Below, piece after piece: positions 47,971 through 58,085 of a DNA stretch of 64,000 nt. Location: contig NC_081847.1 of assembly GCF_963259705.1 (NCBI RefSeq), positions 70,577,754 through 70,641,753 of the forward strand. The letters are read 5' to 3'. How positions within the stretch are numbered: position 1 is the first letter of the stretch; every line of letters starts with the position of its first letter. A program made the position numbers and the translations under genes. This DNA comes from Myotis daubentonii (Eukaryota > Chordata > Mammalia > Chiroptera > Vespertilionidae). The notes beneath the pieces were generated by a model. That model did no database searches. It was not told where the DNA came from and worked only from the letters and a program-made list of their open reading frames with translations.

Positions 47971-48191
47971 TTTTTTAAACTATATTTTTATTGGTTTCAG
48001 AGAAGAAGGGAGAGGGATAGAGAGATAGAAACATCAGTGATGACAGAGAATCATTGATTGGCTGCCTCCTGCACGCCCCCTTACTGGGGATCGAGCCCCA
48101 CAACCGGGGCATGTGCCCTTGGCCAGAATTGAACCTGGGACCCTTCAGTCTGCAGGCCGACGCTCTATCCACTGAGCCAAACTGGCTAGGG
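47971..48191 (-). mobile_element. Ves-related SINE
   Basis: Minus-strand copy with ccctagccagtttggctcag at the 48191 end. Target duplication ccaatta(c/t)atttctt at 47956-47970 and 48192-48206. Confidence 0.94.
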
Positions 48192-48804
48192 CCAATTATA
48201 TTTCTTAGGTCAGACTTTCTACATATACTTCAACCAAAATGTGTTACAATAGATCAAATGTAAAAAGCGATATGACCATCTAGCTGTCATGTGTTAAAAA
48301 ATACAAATTGAAAAAAATGTAAATAATGTCATTTTTCACACTTATTTCTTTTTATTTGGGGAGATATGGTTATTCTTCTTAAAATATGTTCTATATATTA
48401 GTGTATAACAAGTTTACTATTTTTAAATGAATTAATAAAATTCTAAAAATTTCTGTTTTAATTTCTAATGCATTAGATATCAATAGATATAACCTACATA
48501 CACAAAAATTGCTGGGGTCCTTAATAACATTTAAAAGCGTGAAGGGGTCCTGAGAACTTCTATTCTAGATCAAATTGCAAATCTACAAGAAATTTAAAAA
48601 ATATATTAAACAGACCACTTAGATGCAATTAGCAGTATCAGAGTGTGGGAATACATTAGGGGAGAACTGATTTCTTCAATGATATCAAGAAGTGGGTGTG
48701 TGTGCAGGGCATGAAGTGTGAGACCTATACATTAAAAGCAATTTAAGAGATCTATCTACTGACTGAATGTATGAATTTTACTTGGACCCTAATTCAAACA
48801 AACT

Positions 48805-48841
48805 AGGTTGGCTGGTTAGCTCAGCTGGTTACAGCATAGTG
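48805..48841 (+). pseudogene. Retroposed 5' half of a tRNA-Ile
   Basis: The insert aggttggctggttagctcag continues through ctggttacagcatagtg. From 48810 it matches the 5' half of tRNA-Ile(AAT-type): ggcyggttagctcag, D loop, anticodon stem, with the match running into the anticodon loop (ctaa) where it merges with the duplication. A perfect 16-bp direct repeat ctaattcaaacaaact flanks it (48789-48804 and 48842-48857). There is no T arm, CCA, poly(A) or terminator. About five extra bases (aggtt) precede the mature 5' end. Same structure as the tRNA-Arg half at 20305. Confidence 0.87.
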
Positions 48842-48936
48842 CTAATTCAAACAAACTGTAAAAAAAAAAAGTATGAGATGACTGGGGAAAATTGAACACT
48901 GACATTGTAGGTATTTTATGGCATTAAAGAATCATT

Positions 48937-49137
48937 CTTTTGTGTTTTTTTAATTGATTTTGAGAGAGGAAGAGAGGCAGAGAGATAGAAACACTGATGA
49001 GAGAGAAACATCACGGACCAGCTCCCTTCTACCAGGGACTGAGTTAGAAACCCAAGCATGTGCCCTGACAGGGGATCAAACCAATGACCTCTTGGTTCAT
49101 GGATCGACGCTCAATCACTGAGCCACACCAACTGGGC
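48937..49137 (-). mobile_element. Older Ves-related SINE
   Basis: Minus-strand copy (gcccagttggtgtggctcag at the 49137 end). Target duplication aagaatcatt at 48927-48936 and 49138-49147. Confidence 0.88.
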
Positions 49138-49147
49138 AAGAATCATT

Positions 49148-50472
49148 ATTCTTCATTTTTAAAGGTCTAATAAAGATATTGTGGTTATGGTTTTTAAAGA
49201 GATCTTTATAGATACATATGGAATTACTTAAAAGTGAAATATGCCAGAGATTTTTTTTCCAGAATAATCAAGTGGTGGGAATATTAGAAGTGGAGGATTA
49301 GTCATGAGTTGATGATTGTTATTGTTGAGTAGTGGAAACTTCATTAGGTTCTACCTGACCAATGGAGGCTGGGATATTTAAGGATATACACTAATTTTTA
49401 AAAATTCATTTTGAAAAATGTGGACCATAAATTCAAAGACAATGTTTGGGAATGTTTCTTTTGCTTCTAAAAGACGGCAGATAAAAATTTCAAGTTATAG
49501 ATACCTGGGTTCCCACAAAACATAAAGTTGCATCCTTAGGAATATTTAATTTAAACATGAATAAATGAAGCATCTCTGCACCTGCAGCAATCATGATTTT
49601 AAATTATAAATAAGTTAATAATAATCTCACCTCCCACCAAATGTCTAATTTCTAAAGTGTATAATCAAAAGCAAAAAGTACAACCTAAAAAAAAAAGTAA
49701 TTGACTTATGTCCTAATAATTCAGTAAAACTTCTTTATAAAAACCCAAAGGAATCTCTACATCACCGTCATATCTGGAGCCCCAATCTAGAAAAGGATGG
49801 TTAAGATAAAGTTACATAAAATCAGGGACTATCAGCCTCCTGGGGAAAACTCAGGGCTAAAATGTATCCTTCCTTACCACAAAAAACTATAAGTGGTTTA
49901 TAACTTTATAACTACCCAGGGAATCCAATCAATCAATCTTGTTCAGGTTCTTTTATCAAATTAATTTTGAATTAAGAGTTTAATGGTTTTATAGCCTCAT
50001 GGGCCATTATCACACAACTTCAGAGAGATCTTTAGGTTATTAGCCCTTTGTGCTTCATTAGAATTCTACTTTTAATTTCTCTGACTCACCAAGAAAAAAT
50101 CTAAAACAAGTCCTGTATGTTTCCAGCAAAAATAAGGGCACACTGGGGCACTCACTTATTTCACCTGAAGGGTCTGGTCTCTCCCTCAGTCCCTCTGCCC
50201 CCCTTCCTCACACACCTACCCACGCCCACATGCTCCAAATACAGTTTCTCAGTAATTCCTCACATTCCACATTCTTCAACGCCTCCACAGTCACACGTCC
50301 CTCTCTGCCCAGAATGCCCTTTCCCTCCTTCTCTAGCTCGAGAATTTCTATTCATCTTTCAAAATACCCTTCAAATGAGACTTCCTGATGCTTTCCCTGG
50401 GGTTCTTGTTCCCTCTTCTGGCCTCCTACTGCACTTTTTATATGCACTTTATGAACAGAATCTGCCAAAATA
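49148..50472. other. Intronic sequence without recognised features
   Basis: AT-rich. No exon or young element recognised. The stretch 50160-50460 is C/T-rich and keeps a frame open by chance. Confidence 0.4.
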
Positions 50473-50480
50473 GCCTAGAC

Positions 50481-50644
50481 TCCCTTTAATACAGTTCCTC
50501 ATGTTGTGGTGACCCCCAACCATAAAATTATTTTCGTTGCTACTTCATAACTGTAATTTTGCTACTGTTATGAATCGTAATGTTAAATATCTGATATGCA
50601 GGATGTATTTTCATTGTTCACGACCCACAGGTTGAGAACCGCTG
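50481..50644 (-). mobile_element. SPIN-like non-autonomous hAT, one end missing
   Basis: On the minus strand it begins CAGCGGTTCTCAACCTGTGG and continues with the SPIN interior (acatcctgcatatcagatat, acagtagcaaaattacagtt, aacgaaaataattttatggt, tgaggaactgtattaaaggg). The last about 30 bases including the second terminal repeat are absent. Flanking 8-mers gcctagac (50473-50480) and gcctagag (50645-50652) still look like a target duplication. SPIN elements are known for horizontal transfer among bats, frogs, lizards and others. Confidence 0.88.
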
Positions 50645-50659
50645 GCCTAGAGAGAGGTC

Positions 50660-50905
50660 ATAGGTGGTTAAGAGGATGGGCTCTGGAGCCAACTGCTTTG
50701 GTTCAGATCCCTGCTGTGCCACTTATTATCTGTATAAACTTAATCATTACCTACTCCCTTTAACCCTCAAGTTTTCTCATCCTAAAATGGCAATAATAAC
50801 ATTGCTTTCTTCGTGGGATGATTGTGAGGATTGAGTTATATGCATAAAGGACTTAGACCAATGCCTCGCACATTGTAAATGCTCAATAAATGTAAGCTAT
50901 TGTTA
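50660..50905 (+). repeat. MIR SINE
   Basis: gtggttaagaggatgggctc, tggagccaactgctttggtt, cagatccctgctgtgccact, gcctcgcacattgtaaatgc, tcaataaatg: a nearly full MIR directly beside the SPIN fragment. Confidence 0.88.
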
Positions 50906-51529
50906 TTAGCACAGTGTATCAAAACTAATTTATTACATTTTCTGCTACATTATGAACTCTCTCAGAGCAGTGATTGCACTTGTTGATTTACTTCAGAGAC
51001 TATGTCTGAGTTTAAGTGAAAATAGTGTGCTGACCTTAAGCCAGGCAATTGCTACTAGGTGTTAGGAATACAAAGATGAATATAATAAAATCCCAGCTGT
51101 CAAGGACCTTGCAATCCTGCCTATTCATACAAAGCACACATGAGGACTTCAGTGACTAAACTGAATTAATATGTGGGGGCTAGCTACTAGCAACTCTTAT
51201 TATAGAATAAGTCATAAGAAACCTGGAAACAACTTCATTTGAATAAATAGGAAACTCACTCCAAAATCTGAGGATACCAAGAACTAATAATCAACAATAC
51301 TCGCAAAGTTAATAACACTGAAAAGTACTGTGGTTCATCTAGATCTGCAGACACTCTGACTAACTCTAGACTAAAACGAGGAAAATCTAAGAATTTAAAA
51401 AACATATGTGTCACTCTTTTTTAAAAATTTAAGCAAGTAATATGTTAATACAGCCATACATTCTTGCTGTAAAAACAACTAAAATTCCTCTCCTCAAAGA
51501 TAATGACTCTTAATTTTACATGTCTTTTT

Positions 51530-51751
51530 AAAAAAAATATTTTTATTGATTTCAAATCAATAAAAAGGGAGAGGGAGAGAAAGATAGAAACATCAATGAC
51601 AAGAGAGAATCACTGATTGGCTGCCTCCCGCACGTCCCCTACTGGGGATCAAGCCCACAACCTGGGCATGGGTCCTTGACCGGAATCGAACCCGGGACCC
51701 TTAGTCCGCAGGCTGATGCTCTATCCAGGCTGAGCCAAACCAGCTAGGGCC
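51530..51751 (-). mobile_element. Ves SINE
   Basis: Minus-strand copy (ccctagctggtttggctcag at the 51751 end). The flanks share tgtctttt before and after. Confidence 0.92.
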
Positions 51752-51759
51752 AGAGTCTC

Positions 51760-52482
51760 TGTCTTTTAACAGATTTTAACGCATTCACATGTATTGTGAT
51801 TATTGCTGTGTAACTGCTAACTTGTGTTCCTCTGCTCCAGCCACAGTGGCCTTCGTTCCTTCCTTACATACATCCACCACGTCCTGTTTCAGGGCCTGTG
51901 TACTGTTGGTCCCTCCACCAGTCTCCCATGGCTTGCTTTGGTCTTTGTTCAGGTCTTAGCTGAATGTCATCCCCCGCAAGGCCTCCTCTCACATTATCCG
52001 GTCATCGCCCTTTTTTCTTTAAACTATTATTACTCAAACTGATATAGGACCTGACTCTATGTCTGTTTCCCTCAGCACACTTAAGCTCCAGGAGAGCATG
52101 AGCCTTATCTGTCTTGCTCATGACTCTAGGCACCCAGGCATCTTAGACTAAAATCTCACAGTGTATTTTTGGAGGATACATGAGTCAAACTGGATTCAAG
52201 TTTACAGCTTTTGGTGGCTTTACAAATGGCAAAATGGGAGGGTCTGAATTCTCACAAAAGTAGCATTCATTTCCAAAAATGCAGTCTGTTTAGAGAATAT
52301 GAAATGCCAATTTTAGAAAATATTGTATTCTCAAGTACCTATTTACATTTAATCTCTCTATATATTAAACATTAAAGGAAATCTATGCTGCATTTTTAAC
52401 TTGGCAAATGAGGCAATTTCATTTTAGAATTGCAACAAGTATTGAGTTTCAGATGAAAATATAAAGATTTCTGTCAGCATTA
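51760..52482. other. Intronic sequence without recognised features
   Basis: No exon or young element recognised between the SINE and the HAL1-like insertion. Confidence 0.4.
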
Positions 52483-52529
52483 CATCCTGCCATTCTTTTT
52501 TTTTTTTTTTCTTTTTTTTTTTTTTTTTG

Positions 52530-52678
52530 TTGTTCCATAATCCATTCAACAAACTCTATTCGCTGTGTGTGGTCAGTAGGCTTCAGTTCTTGAGTCAATT
52601 GAACTTTGTAAGCATGAAGATGCAAATCTTTCGTGAGAATACACTGTAGAGAGCTTCTCAAAATGTCCAATTCTTTTT
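52530..52678 (-). pseudogene. Transduced fragment resembling a Tc1/mariner transposase
   Basis: Between the two poly(A) tracts the minus strand is open for about 49 codons, including LHLHAYKVQLTQELKPTD, then RIEFVEWIMEQQ. The pattern YK-QL-QELKP-D----R--F--W recalls the linker before the catalytic domain of some Tc1/mariner-superfamily transposases. It has no start codon of its own inside the fragment and no catalytic DDE residues. The similarity is recalled, not computed. Confidence 0.5.
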
Positions 52679-53030
52679 TTTTTTTAAATTAAATCTTTAT
52701 TGTTCAGATTATTACATTTGTTCCTTTTTTTTTCCCCCCATAACTCCCCTCCTCCCAGTTCCCGCCCCACCCTCCGCCCTCACTCCCCACCCACTGTCCT
52801 CATCCATAGGTGCACGATTTTTGTCCAGTCTCTTCCCACATCTCCCACACCCCTTTCCCCTCCAAGAATAGTCAGTCCATTCCCTTTCTATGTCCCTGAT
52901 TCTATTATAATCAACAGTTCATTCTGTTCATCAGATTATTTATTCACTTGATTCTTAGATTCACTTGTTGATAGATGCATATTTGTTGTTCATAATTTGT
53001 ATCTTTACCTTTTTCTTCCTCTTCCTCTTC

Positions 53031-53879
53031 TTAAAGGATACCTTTCAGCATTTCATATAATCCTGCTTTGGTAGTGATGAACTCCTTTAGCTTTTCCTTA
53101 TCTGTGAAGCTCTTGATCTGACCTTCAATTCTGAATGATAGCTTTGCTGGATAAAGTAATCTTGGTTGTAGGTTCTTGGTATTCATCACTTGGAATATTT
53201 CTTGCCACTCCCTTCTGGCCTGCAAAGTTTCTGTTGAGAAATCAGCTGACAGTCGTATGGGTATTCCCTTGTAGGTAACTGAGTTTCTTTCTCTTGCTGT
53301 TTTTAAGATTCTCTCTTTATCTTTTGCTCTTGGCATTTTAATTATGATGTGTCTTGGCGTGGTCCTCTTTGGATTCCTTTTGTTTGGGGTTCTCCGCGCT
53401 TCTTGGACCTGTAAGTCCATTTCTTTCACCAGGTGGGGGAAGTTTTCTGTCATTATTTCTTCAAATAGGTTTTCAATATCTTGCTCTCTCTCATCTTCTG
53501 GCACCCCTATAATTCTGATGTTGGTACGCTTGAAGCTGTCCCAGAGGCTCCTTACACTATCCTCGCATTTTTGGATTCTTTTTTCATTTTGCTTTTCCGG
53601 TTGGATGTTTTTTGCTTCCTCGCATTTCAAATCATTGACTTGATTCTTGCGCTCCTCTGGTCTGCTGTCGGGCGTCTGTATAATATTCGTTATTTCAGTC
53701 TGTGTGTGCTTAATTTCTAGTTGGTTCCCCAATATAAGATCGAGGGTCTTATTAGTTTTCGTGTAGATCTCATTAAGTTTATCGGCAGCTTCTAAACAGT
53801 TCTTGAGAGACCTTAAAAGTGTGGTTCTGAACTCTATTTCTTCCATTGACAATTTTGTCCTGTTTCTTTGTCTCCGCAT
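53031..53879 (-). CDS. ORF1p of a HAL1-like retroelement, intact frame
   Basis: 282 codons without a stop, from ATG at 53879 (MRRQRNRTKLSMEEIEFRTT) to GLYEMLKGIL and the stop near 53031. Homologous to L1 ORF1p, the trimeric RNA-binding chaperone of the L1 ribonucleoprotein. Visible: an N-terminal heptad-rich coiled coil (about 1-115, charged, ending KCEDSVRSLWDSFKRTN), an RRM-like domain opening RTNIRIIGVPEDE (about 119-131), and a basic C-terminal domain (RRTPNKRNPKRTTPRHIIIK, later SVTYKGIPIRLSADFS and LLYPAKLSFRIEG). It is shorter than human L1 ORF1p (338). No ORF2 follows. Intactness suggests recent insertion; whether it is expressed inside an STK4 intron is unknown. Confidence 0.85.
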   Translation of the reverse strand: MRRQRNRTKLSMEEIEFRTTLLRSLKNCLEAADKLNEIYTKTNKTLDLILGNQLEIKHTQTEITNIIQTPDSRPEERKNQVNDLKCEEAKNIQPEKQNEKRIQKCEDSVRSLWDSFKRTNIRIIGVPEDEREQDIENLFEEIMTENFPHLVKEMDLQVQEARRTPNKRNPKRTTPRHIIIKMPRAKDKERILKTARERNSVTYKGIPIRLSADFSTETLQARREWQEIFQVMNTKNLQPRLLYPAKLSFRIEGQIKSFTDKEKLKEFITTKAGLYEMLKGIL

Positions 53880-54010
53880 TTTGTTATGCTTCCTTGGTGC
53901 ACCCCCTAGTGGTCTTTGTTCGCAGTCTTATAGATAAATCTTGATTGTTGTAGCTAATTCCAGGGAGGGTTTGACCTCCAGGCCAAGTGGCTATCCATCC
54001 TGCCATTCTT

Positions 54011-54614
54011 GATTAGATTATTCCCTGTTTGCCATTTTGGGCAAAAAGTTCATTTCAAAATAGCAATTGCCTTCCCAGGGAGAAAGAGAATATATTTTCC
54101 ATAATTAAATAGTGCCTGCCAGGAAACTGAGAGTCTCTGTAGAGACTGTTGAGGGAAACACGACAGCTAGTCTGACACACGCCTTTCTCTAAACTTAGTG
54201 AGATTATTCAGAATACTTTCTTCACTCAATGGGCTGTTCTTTCTTTGCCAGATGTCACTTACAAATCCGCATTTTCCTATTTGATACCTCTACTAAGAGT
54301 ACAGGAAGCTCAATAGGGCAGTAAAAAGAAAATTTTAAAATCATGCAATATTAATAAAATATAAACAATCCTTATCTTTGAATGTCTAAAGCACCTAATT
54401 GGAAAGAAAGAAAACCCCATATGAATTTAGTGGATCAGAATCATGCATAAGTCAGGTTGAAACACATTACTGGGTGCTACCCGTCTCCAGAGATTTTGAT
54501 TCATTGTGTTGGGGGTGCGGCCTGAGAACTTCCTTAACTCATTATTTTAAATTGCTATTCTCCCTCTTTCTCTCTTCACACCCTACCCCACCAATCTCCC
54601 TTTCCTGCTTTAAA
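54011..54614. other. Intronic sequence without recognised features
   Basis: No exon or young element recognised. About 54440-54540 (ttgattcattgtgttggggg) hints at an old DNA transposon remnant, not assignable. Confidence 0.35.
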
Positions 54615-54935
54615 CAGGGTGTCCCAAAAGAATGGATACACATTTTGAATAATTATTAATTCAAATTTTGAAAAGAAAGAAACATCAATTGAGCTATCAG
54701 CTGTTAGTGTATGTAAACATGCCCAGCCGGCATAGTTCAGTGGTTGAGCGTGGACCTATGAACCAAGAGGTCACGGTCTGATTCCCGTTCAGAGCACATG
54801 CCTGGGTTACAGGCTCGATCCCCAGTGTGGGGATTGCAGGAGGCAGCCGGTCAATGATTCTCTCTCATCACTGAAGTTTCTACCTCTCTCTTCCTCTTTG
54901 AAATATATATTGATTTCATTTTTGGGGACACCCTG
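54615..54935 (+). mobile_element. Mariner-type MITE interrupted by a SINE
   Basis: Left end CAGGGTGTCCCAAAAGAATG, right end TTTTTGGGGACACCCTG followed by TA; the left flank is aa rather than ta. The interior carries a SINE from 54721. It belongs to a different family from 26899-27024. Confidence 0.85.
54721..54900 (+). mobile_element. Older Ves-related SINE nested in the mariner MITE
   Basis: Head gcccagccggcatagttcag, B-box region ggtctgattcccgttcag, body gcaggaggcagccggtcaat, ending ctctcttcctctttgaaa. Diverged from the young copies. Confidence 0.85.
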
Positions 54936-55485
54936 TATTTTTTTTTTTTTACAACATTTACCACTATCTAACACACTAAATATTTTACTTCCTTATTTCC
55001 CATCTTCTATAATGAAACCTTTATGAGGGATGGATTTTTGGCTGTTCTAGCATACTATATTCCTAAAAAAGTATCAAGCATACATTGATACTCAAAAAAC
55101 TAATAAACAAATGAGTGAACAAATAAATGACAGATGATAATGCATAGTAGATGATGAATAAATGAACACAGATTATAAAACAAATGAAGCTGGGTTCTAA
55201 CATGGGCTCAGTAACTAATCAGTTAAATAACCTCAGGTGAGTTATTCTGGTCCTCAAAAGATCTCTATCATTAGCTATACAACTATGACATTTCTACTCC
55301 ACAAAAGTAGAAATTATGTTATGGAAGAATGACATCATTTCCTCTAAGCCAGTGAGTAGGGCAGTGGAAAGCCAGGACTAGAAAGGCCTCTCAGAATCCA
55401 AATAGCACGCTTAAGCTAAGCTCTTATAATCAACAACAGAATTTAAGAATGCAAAAATTTTAAAAAGTAAAAATTAAATATTCTT

Positions 55486-55707
55486 TTTTTTTTTTAAATA
55501 TATTTTATTGATTTTTTACAGAGAGGAAGGGAGAGAGATAGAGAGTCAGAAACATCGATGGGAGAGAAACATCGATCAGCCGCCTCCTGCACATCTCCCA
55601 CTGGGGATGTGCCCGCAGCCCAGGTACATGCCCTTGACCGGAATCGAACCTGGGACCCCTCAGTCCGCAGGCCGACGCTCTATCCACTAAGCCAAACCGG
55701 TTTCGGC
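55486..55707 (-). mobile_element. Ves SINE
   Basis: Minus-strand copy (gccgaaaccggtttggctta at the 55707 end). Perfect 16-bp target duplication aaaattaaatattctt at 55470-55485 and 55708-55723. Confidence 0.95.
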
Positions 55708-55723
55708 AAAATTAAATATTCTT

Positions 55724-56409
55724 AAAGAAAAAATTGTTTTCTAAAAATATTCAGAAAAGGAATGCACATTCCTTAGTTTGCTTTTCCTCCTTCCCCCAAT
55801 TTTTTTATTGCCTCTACTCATTAAATCTCTGTGAACTTTAACAAGTGTCTGTGGCTGCAGGAGAATGTTCCACAGCAGAGAAAGTATAAAACACACCCAG
55901 TTTTTCATAAGAAACTTTGGAACAACTTAATAATCATTCATGGGCAAAATTCAGACTAATCCTCTCAGAGAGCCTAAAATTAGGATAATGGTTAGCAAAA
56001 CAACAAAGACACTACAAGCAGCATTAACTGCCCTCCAGGCTAATCCTTAAATAAAACCTCACAATCTCAAGTAAACTATTAAAGACTGCGCATTTTCATT
56101 TGATGCCTGAATGTTTCTCTTACCATTACCAATTTCAAACTCAACAAAAGAAAAATGGCAAGTGAATAAAGGATTTTTAAAGTGAAAAATATGCCGCTAA
56201 CTGGGAGAGCCAGAACTACTCAAATGTCAGTCAAAATGTTGTTGTCTCAAACTCATGAGGCCCAGAGCTGCTTCCAGGGGTGGTTAGAGGACACTTGGAT
56301 CGCACAGGGAAATGCTCAGGCTCTTTCAGTGAAATGACAGAACTGGATGTGTGATACTTCAAATTGCTTTCTCCAGCACACATAACCGCTTACTTCTAAC
56401 ACTACTTAC
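55724..56409. other. Intronic sequence next to the penultimate STK4 exon
   Basis: No recognised repeat or exon; it ends at the STK4 donor site (gtaagt, read on the minus strand from 56409). Confidence 0.45.
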
Positions 56410-56567
56410 AAACTCATAGTCTCCGTCCTGTGGTACTTTCCAATCTGAAGAGTTCTTCAGTGGGCCAGGCACACTCTTGCCAAAGCTGTTGATCTGATTT
56501 TCCTTTTCTTTTTGTTCAAAGTATTCGAGGAAAGATGGTTTTGCAGGCTGCATCGTCTCATCCCTCC
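56410..56567 (-). CDS. STK4: STK4 (MST1) penultimate coding exon
   Basis: 158 bp; encodes two bases of a split codon plus 52 residues, RDETMQPAKPSFLEYFEQKE to SSDWKVPQDGDYEF. This is the flexible linker between the acidic, caspase-cleaved region and the C-terminal SARAH domain of MST1. The acceptor on the minus strand is ttggttttcag, ending at 56568; the donor is TTT|GTAAGT, phase 0, which joins to LKSW at 16559 to give YEFLKSWTVEDL. Compared with the human protein as I recall it, the only obvious change is KIPQ to KVPQ. The preceding exon (expected to end in the acidic EEEEGTMK region) is not found before 64000, so kinase-domain exons lie outside the window. Confidence 0.97.
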
Positions 56568-57059
56568 CTGAAAACCAAGAAAAAGAAAAGGTGAAATATG
56601 TCTTAGATTTCAGATAAGTTTAATAAATAGATCTATCTCCATCCAGATGGGTTCCAGCCTCTGGATCTGTGGTTTCTGGTTAAAGACTTCTTTAAAAATC
56701 TAATGAAAACTTCAGGAAAGTGCACAAATGTTCACTGAAAATATTTCTCATACAATTGCAAAAGATTCACAGGCCCTTAAAATACATGCAAAGATCTCAT
56801 CAGTGTCCCTTTTTCTAGGTGGAAAGACTTGGGTGATACAATAACTTTGAGTAAGCTGCATATAATATTTTTGGGTCCCCTATAGCAAATAGTCACTGTA
56901 ATATTAGACTGAAAACAGAGGAGCAAGCAAAATATTTATGAATCATCTACATACACAATATTCTCTACAAGCACTACAGTAGGAAAGGGGGAGTGATTCA
57001 GTAGGGTGACTTCCCTTCATAATCCCAATTGGACTAATGAGAAAAATATGCATTAAAAA

Positions 57060-57455
57060 GAAAGTATAAATAAATCACAATCCACACCATGAAATAGTAT
57101 GTAACTTTTAAAATACCATTTACAAATGGTTTATGGTAAAGGGTGAAAATGAGATACAATATTATATTACAGTATGATATAAATTCTGTAAAATCACATA
57201 CACAGGAGAGAAAATAAAAAGACTGAAAGAAAATATACCAAAATGTTAATAAGATTTGTCTCTGATATGATTGTAGGTGATTTTATTTACTTCTTTTAAA
57301 CATTTTTTATTTTATTTTAAATAATTTTTTATTTCTCAATTACAGGTTACATATATTAGCTTCAAGTGTATAACCCAGTGATTATACATTTATATAACTT
57401 ATGAAGTGATCACCCTGATAAATCTAGTATCTGACACCATACAAGTTCTTTAAAC
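57060..57455. mobile_element. Old L1 3' region remnants
   Basis: 57080-57290 resembles an old L1 3' end (catgaaatagtatgtaactt, ggtttatggtaaagggtgaa). 57310-57440 looks like another L1 3' UTR in reverse (acatatattagcttcaagtg, acttatgaagtgatcaccct). Boundaries are not clear. Confidence 0.5.
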
Positions 57456-57919
57456 CTTTTTTTTTTTAAGAAAATAATACAGGATACGTACTATTACCTA
57501 TTAAATAGATAGAACGGCTCATAAGAGTTACATCTGCCCAGAAGATGGGGAAATCTCGCAAGTTGGACTGGTCAGGGAGGACATTCTTAGGTTGGGCCTC
57601 AAACTATCCCTATGAAAAGCATCAGCAATTACAGAGCAGGACAGTTATGTATGAGAGCAGCAGCAGACAGCAGTTACTAGTTACAATAAGTGACAATAGC
57701 AAAAAGAATAATCTTACTTGGCATGACTTAAAAACCTAGCTAGCTCAATGTACCTATTTCATATGTTGAAGTGGCTTTGTGCAGTTTTTCTTTAGTGCTT
57801 TCCACGAACGTATAGCCCTCTCCCCAGTAACCAGAAAGAAAGAGCAGAAGGTTCAGAGCCTTAAGAAGTGGATGGCTATGTATGGTGCCAGATGGGCACT
57901 AGAAATATTGGGGGAGCAC

Positions 57920-58005
57920 TCTTAAGTTACATAAATGTCTAACTACTATGCTGTACACCTGAAACTAATATTGAATATAAACTGTAATTGAAAAACACAA
58001 TTTAA
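57920..58005 (+). mobile_element. Short old L1 3' end
   Basis: acataaatgtctaactacta, tgctgtacacctgaaactaa, tattgaatataaactgtaat is a familiar terminal L1 3' UTR sequence. Confidence 0.7.
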
Positions 58006-58085
58006 AGAAAAGATATCTTGGTTTTATCCTATTTCCTATCATGGTTCTGTAATATCCAAATAGCATTCCAATAAATTCACATTTA

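Larger units (their letters stand above)
45349..48562 (+). mobile_element. Old hAT transposon (Zaphod/Tip100-like), heavily nested
   Basis: The end cagcaattctcaaagtgtgg and a near-matching 8-bp target duplication (ttctaaat 45341-45348, ttctagat 48563-48570) define it. Between later insertions, the + strand still spells a decayed hAT transposase: the stretch 46195-46240 corresponds to the conserved TEVRWLSRG block, and tggaacaccattttcacttg, cagacttgagtatttggcag, tatccacaattatctgaaaa and catatacttcaaccaaaa follow in family order. The same protein family includes host genes such as SCAND3/ZBED9 and FAM200. Stops and frameshifts make it a fossil. Insertions: SINE 45600-45840, SINE 45938-46152, Helitron 46566-46767, L1 46890-47790 (itself holding Helitron 47194-47542), SINE 47971-48191. 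Family assignment is from memory. Confidence 0.78.
52498..53995 (-). mobile_element. HAL1-like retrotransposon with 3' transduced sequence
   Basis: A perfect 15-bp target duplication catcctgccattctt (52483-52497, 53996-54010) brackets one 1,498-bp insertion on the minus strand. Order: short 5' UTR (truncated), ORF1 (53879-53031), about 350 bp G-rich 3' UTR ending aataaagatttaattt and poly(A) near 52675, then about 150 bp of unrelated sequence and a second, longer poly(A) at the true end (52498-52528). ORF1 without ORF2 is the definition of half-L1 (HAL1) elements, known in bats; the two-poly(A) structure is that of a 3' transduction. Confidence 0.88.
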
